A model generated the notes under the pieces. It ran no database searches. It was not told where the DNA came from and worked only from the letters and a program-made list of their open reading frames with translations. Position numbers and translations under genes: made by a program. 64,000 nt of DNA from contig NZ_CP168219.1 of assembly GCF_041714655.1 (NCBI RefSeq), positions 2,914,001 through 2,978,000 of the forward strand, in the 5' to 3' direction. Each line of letters opens with the position of its first letter. Within the stretch, counting starts at the first letter, position 1. This DNA comes from Pseudoroseicyclus_A sp041714655. GTDB taxonomy: Bacteria; Pseudomonadota; Alphaproteobacteria; Rhodobacterales; Rhodobacteraceae. Of this stretch, positions 52,076 to 60,464 are shown piece after piece.

Positions 52076-52527
52076 GTGATCGATTCCAGCCGTTCCTTGG
52101 ACAGGTCGCCCGGCACGATGGTCAGCGGCACCGGCAGCGAGCCGGAGGCGCGGGTGAGCTGCGTGATGAGCGGCCCCGGGCCCTTCTTGTCCGCCGCCGC
52201 GCCGAGCACGACGACGCCGATGTTCCCGTCCTCGGTGATATGGGCGAGGAGCTCCTGCAGGATCTCGCCCTCGCGGATCACCAGCTCGGGCTCGATGCCC
52301 TGCTTGTCGCGCATCCACTTGGCATAGACCTCGAAATGCACCTCGATCCGCTCGCGCGCCTCGGCCCGCATGATCTCGCCCACGCCCACCCAATGGGCGA
52401 ATTCCTCGGGCGGGATGATGGAGAGGATCGTCACGCCGCCGCCGGTATGCGCCGCACGCATCGCGGCAAAGCGCATGGCGTTGAGGCACTCGCGGCTGTC
52501 GTCGAGAATGACCAGAAACTTGCGCAT
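52072..52527 (-). CDS. universal stress protein (UspA family)
   Basis: 151 residues. USP fold: MRKFLVILDDSRECLNAMRFAAMRAAHTGGGVTILSII, EILQELLAHITEDGNIGVVVLGAA. The nucleotide-binding G-2x-G-9x-G signature is only partly seen (near GAAADKKGPGP), so it may be a non-ATP-binding member. Start ATG 52527. Monocistronic apart from the coupled VOC gene behind it. Confidence 0.82.
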   Translation of the reverse strand: MRKFLVILDDSRECLNAMRFAAMRAAHTGGGVTILSIIPPEEFAHWVGVGEIMRAEARERIEVHFEVYAKWMRDKQGIEPELVIREGEILQELLAHITEDGNIGVVVLGAAADKKGPGPLITQLTRASGSLPVPLTIVPGDLSKERLESIT

Positions 52528-52640
52528 GTGCTCCCCCTGCCCCGGCCTTGCGGCCCCCGAAAACCGGCCCCTGAACCGGCGGGCCATCATCGCAAGCCCC
52601 CAGGGCCCTGTCCATGCCCGCGACGCATGTCGCCGCGGGG

Positions 52641-53495
52641 TCAGCCCGCCAGATAGGCCTGGCGCAGCATCTCCGCCAGCGCGCGGACGGGCGGGCCGCC
52701 GCCCTGGTCGGAGGCATACATGTTGACCTTGACGGGCCAGAGCTCCGGCAGCGCGCCGCCATGCTGGATGCGCTCGAAATGCCGGGGCTCGGTGCCCTCG
52801 ATCATCGTGTGCACGGCGAGGTCGGCGCTGACCGTCGCCTCGATCGTGCGCGAGGAATTGCTGCTCACTGCCATCTCCCATTCGATGCCCGCGGCATCGA
52901 GCCGCTCCTGCACGCCGAGGCGGAAGATGCACTCCTGCTCATAGGCGAGCCGGAGCGGCCGGCGCTTCCAGGCCTCGCCGGCCGGGGCGCCGAGCCAGGT
53001 CAGCGGCCGCTCGACAAGGGTCTCGCCGCCCTCGCGCAGGTCGCTTTCGGTGGTCAGGATCACATCGGCCTCGCCGCGCGCATACTGGCTGACCAGCCGC
53101 CGGGTGAAGGACGATAGGAGCTGCACCCGCACCCGCGGGAAATCGGCCGCGAATCTCTGCAGGACGAGCGGGATGGCGGGATAGACGACGTCATGCGGCA
53201 CGCCGAGCACCACCTCGCCCTCGTATTCCTGCGCCGTCAGCCGCGCATAGATCTCGTCGTTGAGCCTGAGCATCCGGCGGGCGTAGGAGAGGAGCTGCTC
53301 TCCGGCGGCGGTCAGCGCCACGCCGCGGCCGGCCCGCTCGAAGAGCGACAGGGCGAGCGACTCCTCCAGCCGCTTGAGCTGCATCGAGACCGCCGATTGC
53401 GTGAGGTTGAGAAAGCCCGCCGCCCGCGTGACGCCGCCGGTTTCCGCCACCGCGACGAAGCTGCGGAGCGCCACCATGTCGATATTCCTGGGCAT
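52641..53495 (-). CDS. LysR family transcriptional regulator
   Basis: 284 residues. HTH: MVALRSFVAVAETGGVTRAAGFLNLTQSAVSMQLKRLEESLALSLFERAGRGVALTAAGEQLL (residues 7-69), then the effector domain starting VVLGVPHDVVYPAIPLVLQRFAADFPRVRVQLL. No effector can be told. Divergent from the DUF1127 gene. Independent of its other neighbours. Confidence 0.85.
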   Translation of the reverse strand: MPRNIDMVALRSFVAVAETGGVTRAAGFLNLTQSAVSMQLKRLEESLALSLFERAGRGVALTAAGEQLLSYARRMLRLNDEIYARLTAQEYEGEVVLGVPHDVVYPAIPLVLQRFAADFPRVRVQLLSSFTRRLVSQYARGEADVILTTESDLREGGETLVERPLTWLGAPAGEAWKRRPLRLAYEQECIFRLGVQERLDAAGIEWEMAVSSNSSRTIEATVSADLAVHTMIEGTEPRHFERIQHGGALPELWPVKVNMYASDQGGGPPVRALAEMLRQAYLAG

Positions 53496-53603
53496 ATCAC
53501 CGCTCCTGATGAGTCAGATGCTGAGCATTCGTTTTTCTTCTGCCACCCGACGCTCCATATATCAAGCATCGAAATATGAACCGCGTTAACCATCAAGAAG
53601 ACC

Positions 53604-53825
53604 ATGGAGTCCGCCATGCCCTCCCTCCTGCATTCCCTCAGCCCCCTGGCGCTCCGCCTGCCGGGCGCCTTTTCCCTCGCCTCGATGCACGGCGCCTGGC
53701 TGCAACGCCGGGCGCTCTCGAAGCTCGACGGGGCCCGTCTCAGCGACCTCGGCATCACCGAGCGCGAGGCCGCCCGCGAGGCCTCCCGCCCCTTCTGGGA
53801 CGTGCCGGCCGGCTGGCGGCGCTGA
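53604..53825 (+). CDS. DUF1127 domain-containing small protein
   Basis: 73 residues. Contains LDGARLSDLGITEREAAREASRPFW, the DUF1127 core LxxLsDrdLaDIGl...EA pattern. These short Arg-rich proteins are common in alphaproteobacteria; some bind RNA or act in phosphate and carbon stress control, but the role here is unknown. Start ATG 53604, though ATG 53616 is possible. Divergent from the LysR regulator, which could control it. Confidence 0.75.
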   Translation: MESAMPSLLHSLSPLALRLPGAFSLASMHGAWLQRRALSKLDGARLSDLGITEREAAREASRPFWDVPAGWRR

Positions 53826-53895
53826 CGCCGCGCGCCCCATCAAAGCCATCTGACGAAAGCGTCAGGCCACAAAGGGCGCGATTGCGCGCGAAAGG

Positions 53896-53924
53896 CTTGA
53901 AACGAAGGCCCCGCTTCCTCATAT
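53896..53924 (+). promoter_or_regulatory. heat-shock (RpoH-like) promoter upstream of the Bax inhibitor-1 gene
   Basis: CTTGAAA (53896-53902) and CTCATAT (53918-53924), spaced by 15 bases, closely match the sigma32 -35/-10 consensus (CTTGAAA...CCCATnT). The element is 60 bases upstream of the start at 53985. Confidence 0.5.
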
Positions 53925-53984
53925 CATGCGCAAAGCTTCGCCGATCATGTGGCGGGGCACGGGAAGCATGAGAAGGAGGTCTCG

Positions 53985-54725
53985 ATGGCTCAACCGAGAT
54001 ACGCACGCCCCGTCACGGGCGTCCGCACCGCGGAGATCGACGAGGGTCTCCGCGCCCACATGAACAAGGTCTACGGCACCATGTCGATCGGCATGCTGCT
54101 GACCTTCGCCGTCGCCTGGGCGGTCGGCTCCTCGCCGGAGCTGCTCTCGATCTTCCGCGACCCGGCGACGATGCAGCCGAACATCCTCGGCTGGGTGATC
54201 ATGTTTGCGCCGCTGATCATGGTCTTCGCCTTCTCCGCCGCGATCAACCGGCTCTCCGCCGCCGGCGCGCAGACGTTCTTCTACGCCTTCGCCGCCGTGA
54301 TGGGCCTCAGCCTCTCCTGGATCTTCCAGGTGTTCACCGGCTTCTCGATCGCCCAGGTCTTCCTGGTCACCGCGATCTCCTTCGCCGGCCTGTCGCTCTG
54401 GGGCTACACCACGAAGCGGGACATCTCGGGCTGGGGGTCGTTCCTGATCATGGGCGTGATCGGCCTGGTCGTCGCCTCGATCATCAACATCTTCCTCGGC
54501 TCGCCGGCGATCATGTTCGCCATCTCGGTGCTGGGTGTGCTGATCTTCGCGGGGCTGACCGCCTATGACACGCAGAACATCAAGAACACCTATCTCGCCC
54601 ATGCGACGCATGGCGACAGCGAGTGGCTGGGCAAGGCCGCCATCATGGGCGCGCTGAACCTCTACCTCGACTTCATCAACCTCTTCATGTTCCTGCTGCA
54701 GTTCCTCGGCGCCTCGCGCGAGTGA
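53985..54725 (+). CDS. Bax inhibitor-1 family membrane protein (YccA/YbhL type)
   Basis: 246 residues, seven helices. BI-1 marks: VYGTMSIGMLLTFAVAWAVG, PLIMVFAFSAAINRLSA, GLSLSWIFQVFTGFSIAQVF, GLSLWGYTTKRDISG, and the last-helix region AYDTQNIKNTYLAHATHGD...AIMGALNLYLDFINLFMFLLQFLG. It sits in the inner membrane; E. coli YccA inhibits the FtsH protease under stress. A strong ribosome-binding site AGAAGGAGGT (53971-53980) precedes ATG 53985. A clear terminator follows at 54748. Confidence 0.92.
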   Translation: MAQPRYARPVTGVRTAEIDEGLRAHMNKVYGTMSIGMLLTFAVAWAVGSSPELLSIFRDPATMQPNILGWVIMFAPLIMVFAFSAAINRLSAAGAQTFFYAFAAVMGLSLSWIFQVFTGFSIAQVFLVTAISFAGLSLWGYTTKRDISGWGSFLIMGVIGLVVASIINIFLGSPAIMFAISVLGVLIFAGLTAYDTQNIKNTYLAHATHGDSEWLGKAAIMGALNLYLDFINLFMFLLQFLGASRE

Positions 54726-54747
54726 GCTGACGGGAGAGAGACTTCGG

Positions 54748-54780
54748 AAGGGCCGGCGGCAACGCCGGCCCTTTTCGTTT
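54748..54780 (+). terminator. rho-independent terminator of the Bax inhibitor-1 gene
   Basis: AAGGGCCGGCG, a four-base gcaa loop and CGCCGGCCCTT, followed by TTCGTTT: an 11-bp GC-rich stem with a T-tract, 22 bases after the stop codon. Confidence 0.85.
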
Positions 54781-54814
54781 GGCGAGGAGCCGCGAGCCTG
54801 CTCGTCAGGGCGGG

Positions 54815-55051
54815 CCGAGCAAAGACCGACGGCGCCGCGCAGGGCGAGCGCCGGCCCGGGCGGTGGCGCTCCTGACCGCGCCGCATTGCGTTTTATGGTG
54901 CAACCCCGCCCCCGCTCACCGGCTGGGCCCTGACCCAACCGGAGCGCCAGCCCGCGGGACGGGCCGGCGCTCGCCCTGCGCCTGCGGCGCGTTACCCGGG
55001 CGGGGGCTCCGCACAACCGCCGGGCCATGGTGGGTTACAAACCCACCCTAC
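54815..55051 (-). repeat. dispersed palindromic element, copy D (inverted)
   Basis: Reverse orientation. The terminal repeat is at 55029-55051 (one loop base differs from copy A). The inner inverted repeat is at 54837-54858 and 54960-54981. The core, read on the minus strand as GCACCATAAAACGC, lies at 54888-54901. It occupies the gap between the Bax inhibitor-1 terminator and the convergent GNAT gene. The left terminal repeat is lost. Confidence 0.85.
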
Positions 55052-55067
55052 CTCGCGGCACGGCCGG

Positions 55068-55092
55068 GCGTAGGCCGGGCTTCAGCCCGGCA
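55068..55092. repeat. GTAGG-hairpin unit, related to the terminal repeat of the large element
   Basis: GGCGTAGGCCGGGCTTCAGC then CCGGC: a GCCGGGCT-tc-AGCCCGGC hairpin led by GTAGG. The same plan as the large element's tip (GTAGG + GTGGGTT-ttc-AACCCAC) but with compensatory changes in the stem. It overlaps the stop codon end of the GNAT gene. Confidence 0.55.
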
Positions 55093-55597
55093 ACCCTCCC
55101 GGCCCCACCCGCACCCCCAAGGCCCGCCGCATCGTCCTGCAGGGCAGCGCCAGCGCCGGTCCGAGCCGCACCTGCGTCTCCCCCGTCACTGCGAACCCCA
55201 GGCGCTCGTAGAACCCCACCGCGTTCAACGTCGCGGTCGCCTGCATCTCCACCGCCCCCGCCTCACCCGCCGCGCTAAGGCTCTCGGCCATCAGCGCCCG
55301 GCCGATGCCCTGCCCAGCCGCGCCGGCATCCACCGCCAGATGGCGGACATCGGCGCCCCCCGCGCCGCGGAGGCTCCAGCCGCCGGCGCCGAGGATGCGG
55401 CCCTCGGCCTCCGCCACATAGTAGCGGCCAGAGGCCAGAAGCGCCGGCTGGGCGCGGGAGATGAAGGGAATCGCGAGGATGAGGAGCGACGGCGGATAGG
55501 CGCCCTGCATCTGGGCGCTCCAGGCGCGGGACATCATCGCGTCGATGCCGGCGATATCGGCAGGCATGGCGGGGCGTATCGTGACGGGCGCGCGCAT
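55082..55597 (-). CDS. GNAT family N-acetyltransferase
   Basis: 171 residues. VTIRPAMPADIAGIDAMMSRAW at the start, AGGWSLRGAGGADVRHLAVDAGAAGQGIGRALMAESLSAAGEAGAVEMQATATLNAVGFYERLGF with the acetyl-CoA loop GAAGQGIG. The acceptor substrate is unknown. The C-terminus (about 8 residues) is encoded by the small GTAGG hairpin unit. Monocistronic; convergent with the Bax inhibitor-1 gene. Confidence 0.82.
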   Translation of the reverse strand: MRAPVTIRPAMPADIAGIDAMMSRAWSAQMQGAYPPSLLILAIPFISRAQPALLASGRYYVAEAEGRILGAGGWSLRGAGGADVRHLAVDAGAAGQGIGRALMAESLSAAGEAGAVEMQATATLNAVGFYERLGFAVTGETQVRLGPALALPCRTMRRALGVRVGPGGLPG

Positions 55598-55659
55598 CCC
55601 GCCGATGTGGGCTCACGCGCCCTCCCCCGCAAGCCCGCCCCCGCCGGCCTGCGCGCACG

Positions 55660-55686
55660 AAAAAGGCCGCGCCCGAAGGCACGGCC
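55660..55686 (-). terminator. rho-independent terminator of rpmG
   Basis: On the minus strand GGCCGTGCC-ttcg-GGCGCGGCC is followed by TTTTT. A stable tetraloop stem about 45 bases after the rpmG stop codon, with one G-U pair. Confidence 0.8.
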
Positions 55687-55730
55687 TCACTGTCCCCGAA
55701 AGGGCCCCCCGTTTTCCGGGGGCGGAAGGC

Positions 55731-55898
55731 TTACTTGATCTTGCCTTCCTTGTATTCGACGTGCTTGCGCGCGACCGGATCGTACTTCCGCACGCTCATC
55801 TTGTCGGTCATCGTCTTGGCGTTCTTCTTCGTCACGTAGAAGTGCCCGGTATCCGCCGTCGAGTTGAGGCGGACCTTGATGGTTGCCGGTTTGGCCAT
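55731..55898 (-). CDS. rpmG: 50S ribosomal protein L33
   Basis: 55 residues: MAKPATIKVRLNSTADTGHF, then YVTKKNAKTMTDKMSVRKYDP and VARKHVEYKEGKIK. This is the Cys-free form of L33 (the zinc-binding CxxC pairs of the other form are absent), a component of the large ribosomal subunit near the E site. The usual short length. Followed by a strong terminator, so it is probably monocistronic. Confidence 0.95.
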   Translation of the reverse strand: MAKPATIKVRLNSTADTGHFYVTKKNAKTMTDKMSVRKYDPVARKHVEYKEGKIK

Positions 55899-56049
55899 GT
55901 CACGCTCCTAAGCTGTGGCGGCAGCACCGTCGTGGGCGGCCCCTAGCTGAAATCCGTTGAAGCCCGCCTTTTACGCGCGCGAGGGGCCCTGTCAAGGCCG
56001 GGAGGGCATCGGGCCGCCGTCGAAAGGCGACTCGCAGGCGGGGCAAAGG

Positions 56050-56431
56050 CGCGCGGAGGGCCTGTAAGCCGGATTCTGTGCCGGGCCCCGACGGATCGGA
56101 CCCCGGTAGCGGCCATTCATCTGCTGGCGACGGGTCACCCCGCCGCTCATGCTGCCAACCCGGACCGCTCGGGATCAGACGTCCCTACCTTTCGGCGCGC
56201 GGCCCCTATTCGGCATTGCTCCCGGTGGGGCTTGCCATGCGGGCGCTGTTGCCAGCCCCCCGGTGGGCTCTTGCCCCACCGTTTCACCCTTGCCGGAACG
56301 ACATCCCGGCGGTCTGTTCTCTGTGGCGCTATCCCTCGGGTTGCCCCGGCCGGGCGTTACCCGGCACCGTTGCCTGATGGAGTCCGGACTTTCCTCGAGT
56401 TGCCCCGCGGCCGCCCGGCCCTCCGCGCATC
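56050..56431 (-). ncRNA. rnpB: RNase P RNA
   Basis: On the minus strand the RNA begins GCGCGGAGGGCC (56418-56428 region) and ends with its complement near 56051-56062, forming helix P1. The universal core is visible: GAGGAAAGTCCGGACTCC (complement of 56381-56398) near the 5' end and ACAGAATCCGGCTTACAGG at the 3' end. About 380 nucleotides, the type A bacterial size. It processes the 5' ends of precursor tRNAs. Exact ends may vary by a few bases. Confidence 0.93.
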
Positions 56432-56438
56432 GCGGGCT

Positions 56439-57158
56439 CTAGGGCTGCCGCCGCGGGGCGTCAACGGGAAAGCGCCGGGCCAGATCCACCGCCGCCCCGG
56501 CCTCGTCATTGCCCGGCGGCCCCTCGCGGCCGGGGAAGAACCGGCTGCGGAAGGCGGCGAGCCGCGCCTGCGGCGACAACGTCGGGTCGTAGCCGAAGAC
56601 GACGAGCGAGCCGTGCAGCGCCCCCACCGGCGCCGTTGCCCCGTGCGTCGGCCAGACGGAGAGCTCCTGCAGCGCCAGCCGCCGCCAGTCGAATCGGGGG
56701 CCGGGGTCGCTCTTGCGGCCCGGCGCCATGTCGGAATGGCCGATGACGTTGGAGGGCAGGATCCTGTAGCGCGTCATGAGATCGGCGAGCAGCCGCTCCA
56801 GCGCCAGCATCTGCGGCGCGGCGAAGGGGGCGCGGCCGTCGTTGACCAGCTCGATGCCGATCGAATGGGAATTCACGTCGCGCACCAGCCCCCAGCGGCC
56901 GCTGCCCGCGTGCCAGGCGCGCATCCCCTCGTCGACAAGCTGCAGCACCTCGCCCTCCGGGGCGATGACGTAATGGGCCGAGACCTCGGCGGCCGGGTCG
57001 CAGAGCCGCTCCAGCGTCTCGGCAAGGTCGAGGACGGTGTAGTGGATCACCACCATATGAATGCGGCTGCCGGGGCGGCGCACGCCCGCATTGGGCGAGG
57101 GATAGGCGGTGGCGTTCAGCCCCGTCCCACGGCGGCCAGGAACGGCGCCGGGTCCCAT
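56439..57158 (-). CDS. N-acetylmuramoyl-L-alanine amidase (AmiD/AmpD-type amidase_2)
   Basis: About 239 residues from ATG 57158. Zinc-amidase motifs: PSPNAGVRRPGSRIHMVVIHYTVLD (zinc His), VSAHYVIAPEGEVLQLVDE, SHSIGIELVN and VIGHSDMAPGRKSDPGP (second His/Asp). A peptidoglycan-binding-like tail follows (TLSPQARLAAFRSRFF). It cuts the amide bond between MurNAc and the stem peptide. Start is uncertain: the family's Ala-Tyr-Pro-Ser start lies near a CTG at 57119 that overlaps the upstream stop (CTGA). No signal peptide is obvious. Confidence 0.82.
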   Translation of the reverse strand: MGPGAVPGRRGTGLNATAYPSPNAGVRRPGSRIHMVVIHYTVLDLAETLERLCDPAAEVSAHYVIAPEGEVLQLVDEGMRAWHAGSGRWGLVRDVNSHSIGIELVNDGRAPFAAPQMLALERLLADLMTRYRILPSNVIGHSDMAPGRKSDPGPRFDWRRLALQELSVWPTHGATAPVGALHGSLVVFGYDPTLSPQARLAAFRSRFFPGREGPPGNDEAGAAVDLARRFPVDAPRRQP

Positions 57159-57898
57159 CCGCAGGCGAAGCCGTCGCCATCGGGGTCGATGCCGCGCGGA
57201 TCGCGGTTCGGCCCGCCCCGGGCGAGGAAGTCGCGTTGCGCCTCGTCGGGGGAATTGTAGCTCGAGCAATTGCGCTCGAACTGGCCCGGGATCTGGATGA
57301 TCGAGCGGGAATACCATTCCTGCCCGCGCCGGTTCGGCGCCGAAAGCGCGTATTCCACCACGTTCGGCCCCGCCTCCTGCCGCGTCGGCAGGGCGGTCGG
57401 CTGGACGACCTGATATTGCGCGGCGTTCTCGGCGAGCCGGGCGGCGTCCGATTCGATGGTCTCGCGGCTGGCGACGGCGTCGAAATTCTGCTCGTCCGAG
57501 ATGCCGGGATGGCTGATCGAGGGCGCGGCATTGCCGGGGCTCGCCTCCACCCCGGCGCGCACCTGATCGTTGTTCAGGTAGCTGGGCGTGGTGGTCGCGA
57601 GCGGCGCGGCCGGCGTGATCGCCGACAAAGGCGCGCCCGTGCCGCCGGAGGCGCCGATGCCCGCCGCGGCGAGGTCGTTCGTGCTGATGCCGTCGCCGGA
57701 GGGCAGCGCCGTCGTGCCTGTCGGCGTCGCCCAGATGGCGGCCGGGTCGGTGACGGGCGCAGTGCCCGCGGCCTCCGCCTCGGCCCGCTGCATCTCGTAC
57801 TGCGAATAGTCCGACGACCATTCGCCGGCCGGCCTGTCGGAACAGGCGCCGAGCAGGAGCGGGAGCCCTGCCAGCAGATACAGCGAATGCACGTTCAT
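57116..57898 (-). CDS. lipoprotein with C-terminal Excalibur domain
   Basis: 260 residues. Lipobox signal MNVHSLYLLAGLPLLLGACSD (Cys19). A long Ala/Thr/Pro-rich low-complexity linker (about 30-165) follows, then SIIQIPGQFERNCSSYNS and the Excalibur calcium-binding motif DPRGIDPDGDGFACGWDP. Function unknown; Excalibur domains are extracellular or cell-wall-associated. It overlaps the amidase gene, suggesting a joint cell-envelope role. Start ATG 57898, since homologous lipoproteins start here; a longer frame is unlikely. Confidence 0.8.
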   Translation of the reverse strand: MNVHSLYLLAGLPLLLGACSDRPAGEWSSDYSQYEMQRAEAEAAGTAPVTDPAAIWATPTGTTALPSGDGISTNDLAAAGIGASGGTGAPLSAITPAAPLATTTPSYLNNDQVRAGVEASPGNAAPSISHPGISDEQNFDAVASRETIESDAARLAENAAQYQVVQPTALPTRQEAGPNVVEYALSAPNRRGQEWYSRSIIQIPGQFERNCSSYNSPDEAQRDFLARGGPNRDPRGIDPDGDGFACGWDPAPFLAAVGRG

Positions 57899-57932
57899 CT
57901 TCACCCTCAACACAAGCGATTGGGGGCGGTGA

Positions 57933-59414
57933 TTACCACCACTTCGCAGGCTTTGCCACAAATCCCGCCTCACGCTCCAGTGCGTAGGCGGTATTCAGCA
58001 ACGCCCCCTCTTCCCAGGGCTTGCCGATGAGCTGCAGCCCCAGCGGCAGCCCCTGCCGGTCGGTCCCGGCGGGCACGGATATGCCCGGCAGGCCCGCGAG
58101 GTTCACCGTCACCGTGAAGACGTCGTTGAGATACATCTGCACCGGATCGGCCTCGGCCATCTCGCCGAGCCCGAAGGCGGCCGAGGGGGTGGCCGGCGTC
58201 AGGATTGCATCGACGCCATCGGCGAAGACCTGTTCGAAGTCGCGCTTGATGAGCGTGCGGACCTTGCGGGCGCGGTTGTAATAGGCGTCGTAGAAGCCGG
58301 CGGAGAGCACATAGGTGCCGATCATCACCCGCCGCTGCACCTCGTCGCCGAAGCCCTCGGCGCGGGTCCTCTCGTACATCTCGGTGATGCCGTCGCCCTG
58401 CCCGATCCGCGCCCGGCGCCCGTAGCGGACGCCATCGTAGCGGGCGAGGTTCGACGAGGCCTCGGCCGGGGCGATCACGTAATAGGCCGGCAGAGCGTAT
58501 TTCGTGTGCGGCAGCGAGATATCGCGGAGCGTCGCGCCCGCCGCCTCCATCATCGCCCGCCCCTCGGCCCAGATCGCCTCGATCTCTTCGGGCATGCCGT
58601 CCATGTGGTATTCGCGCGGGATGCCGATGACCTTGCCGCGGATGTCGCCGTCGAGCATCGCCTCAAAATCCGGCACGTCCAGCTCGGCGGAGGTCGAATC
58701 CTTCGCGTCATGCCCGGCCATGGCCTGGAGCATGATGGCGCAGTCGCGCACGTCGCGCGCCATGGGCCCCGCCTGATCGAGCGAGGAGGCGAAGGCGATG
58801 ATCCCCCAGCGCGAGACGCGGCCATAGGTCGGCTTCAGCCCGGTGATGCCGGTGAAGGCGGCCGGCTGGCGGATCGAGCCGCCGGTATCGGTGCCGAGCG
58901 CGCCGAGGCAGAGATCGGCCGAGACTGCTGCCGCCGAGCCGCCGGAAGAGCCGCCGGGCGTCAGCTTCGCCTCGTCATTGCCGCGCCGCCAGGGGTTCAC
59001 CGCATCGCCGTAGGTGGAGGTCTCGGTCGAGCTCCCCATGGCGAATTCGTCCATGTTGAGCTTGCCGAGCATGACGGCACCCTCGGCGAAGAGCTTTTCG
59101 GTCACGGTACTCTCGTATTCGGGCCGGAAGCCCTCGAGGATCTTCGAGGCCGCCTGGCTCGGCACGCCGCGCGTGCAGAAGAGATCCTTCACACCGACGG
59201 GAATCCCGCACAGATCCGGCGCATCGCCGGATCTCAGCCGCTGGTCGGCGCGGGCCGCCTGCTCGCGGGCGATCTCTGGCGTCTTGTGCACGAAGGCGCC
59301 GAGCGCATCGGCGCCCTCGACGCGGGCGATGTAATCCTCGGCGAGTTCGACCGCCGTGACCTCGCCCCGGCGGAGCGCATCGCGGGCGGCGGCGATGGTA
59401 CGGTATTCGGTCAT
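57933..59414 (-). CDS. gatA: aspartyl/glutamyl-tRNA(Asn/Gln) amidotransferase subunit A
   Basis: 493 residues. Amidase-signature triad: K76 in GIPVGVKDLF, S156 in GGSSGGSAAAV, and nucleophile S180 in DTGGSIRQPA. It releases ammonia from glutamine and passes it to GatB for tRNA-dependent Gln/Asn formation; essential. The ATG overlaps the gatC stop by four bases, so GatC and GatA are coupled. GatB is not in this window. Confidence 0.95.
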   Translation of the reverse strand: MTEYRTIAAARDALRRGEVTAVELAEDYIARVEGADALGAFVHKTPEIAREQAARADQRLRSGDAPDLCGIPVGVKDLFCTRGVPSQAASKILEGFRPEYESTVTEKLFAEGAVMLGKLNMDEFAMGSSTETSTYGDAVNPWRRGNDEAKLTPGGSSGGSAAAVSADLCLGALGTDTGGSIRQPAAFTGITGLKPTYGRVSRWGIIAFASSLDQAGPMARDVRDCAIMLQAMAGHDAKDSTSAELDVPDFEAMLDGDIRGKVIGIPREYHMDGMPEEIEAIWAEGRAMMEAAGATLRDISLPHTKYALPAYYVIAPAEASSNLARYDGVRYGRRARIGQGDGITEMYERTRAEGFGDEVQRRVMIGTYVLSAGFYDAYYNRARKVRTLIKRDFEQVFADGVDAILTPATPSAAFGLGEMAEADPVQMYLNDVFTVTVNLAGLPGISVPAGTDRQGLPLGLQLIGKPWEEGALLNTAYALEREAGFVAKPAKWW

Positions 59415-59698
59415 TCCACCACCTTCGGCACGGCAAAGAAGCCCTCGCGGGCATCGGGCGCATTGGCGAGCACGGCCTGCGGCTGGTTGCCGTCGGTCAC
59501 CACATCCTCGCGGCGCTTCAGCCGCATGGGCGTGACGGAGACCATGGGCTCCACGCCCTCCACATCCACCTCGTTGAGCTGCTCGATGAAGCCGAGAATG
59601 GCGGAGAATTCCTCCGCCAGCGCCGGCAGACGCTCCGGCGCGACCTGGATGCGGGCGAGCTTGGCGACGCGCGCCGCCGTACCTTCGTCGATGGCCAT
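59411..59698 (-). CDS. gatC: aspartyl/glutamyl-tRNA(Asn/Gln) amidotransferase subunit C
   Basis: 95 residues, full length. VAKLARIQVAPERLPALAEEFSAILGFIEQLNEVDVEGVEPMVSVTPMRLKRREDVV is typical GatC: an N-terminal helix bundle and a C-terminal strap that wraps GatA. It stabilises the amidotransferase. Overlaps gatA by four bases. Confidence 0.93.
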   Translation of the reverse strand: MAIDEGTAARVAKLARIQVAPERLPALAEEFSAILGFIEQLNEVDVEGVEPMVSVTPMRLKRREDVVTDGNQPQAVLANAPDAREGFFAVPKVVE

Positions 59699-59728
59699 GG
59701 ATGAGCCTCCTTCAGAACGAGCGCGGGT

Positions 59729-60394
59729 TTAGCCCGAGGCCCCTGCCGCCGCAAGGCGCCGCCCCTTCCAGCCGAGCCAGACATGGATCATCCAGCCGAG
59801 CATCACCCCGTTGAGGAGGTGCCAGAAGACATGCGTGCCGAAGGGCCAGACGTAGCAGAGCGTCATGTCGAGCGACCGCAGGGTGATGGACAGCGTCAGG
59901 ATCCCCGCCCCGATGGCCATGCCCTCTGCCGTCGCCCGGTCCCGCCGCCAGAGCCCGGCGGCATAGACGAAGAGCAGGATCGGCACCGTCCAGTAGAAAT
60001 CCGAGATGCGGAAGAACGGCAGCGCGTTCAGGAGCGGCACCATCAGCGCCGCATAGGGCGCGAAGCCCAGTGTCGAGAGCCCCGCCGCCCAGCGCGGCAG
60101 GCCGACGAAATGCCGGTGCACGAAATAGAGATAGACGAGGATGAAGATTCCGATCGGCGTCGAATCCGCCGTCGACGCCCACTGCGTGGCGAAGGTGTGG
60201 AACAGGAACGACCCCACCCCGATCACGAAGAGAATGGCGCAGAGAAGCGCCGAGGGCCTGTGGCGCCGCGCGCGGGGCCACAGGATCAGCGCCGCCGCGA
60301 TGAAGGCGAGGTTGCTGATGGCATTCAACGGCTCCGCCCAGAAGCCCGGCCCGAGCCGTTCGCAATAGATGTCGATCTGCTCCGACCAGTTCAC
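59729..60394 (-). CDS. ceramidase-domain membrane protein
   Basis: 221 residues, seven predicted helices. Ceramidase/CREST-superfamily marks: DIYCERLGPGFWAEPLNAISNLAFIAAAL, GVGSFLFHTFATQWASTADSTPIGIF (the HxxD-like zinc ligands) and GTHVFWHLLNGVMLGWMI (third His). It may act as a membrane-bound metal hydrolase on amides or lipids. It is 30 bases upstream of gatC in the same direction. Confidence 0.83.
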   Translation of the reverse strand: MNWSEQIDIYCERLGPGFWAEPLNAISNLAFIAAALILWPRARRHRPSALLCAILFVIGVGSFLFHTFATQWASTADSTPIGIFILVYLYFVHRHFVGLPRWAAGLSTLGFAPYAALMVPLLNALPFFRISDFYWTVPILLFVYAAGLWRRDRATAEGMAIGAGILTLSITLRSLDMTLCYVWPFGTHVFWHLLNGVMLGWMIHVWLGWKGRRLAAAGASG

Positions 60395-60464
60395 GTCACG
60401 TCCCCCGCTTTCCCCCGGCCGCCATCGGCCTATCCTGAGACAGGGCTAGCAGGAGGACAGGCTC

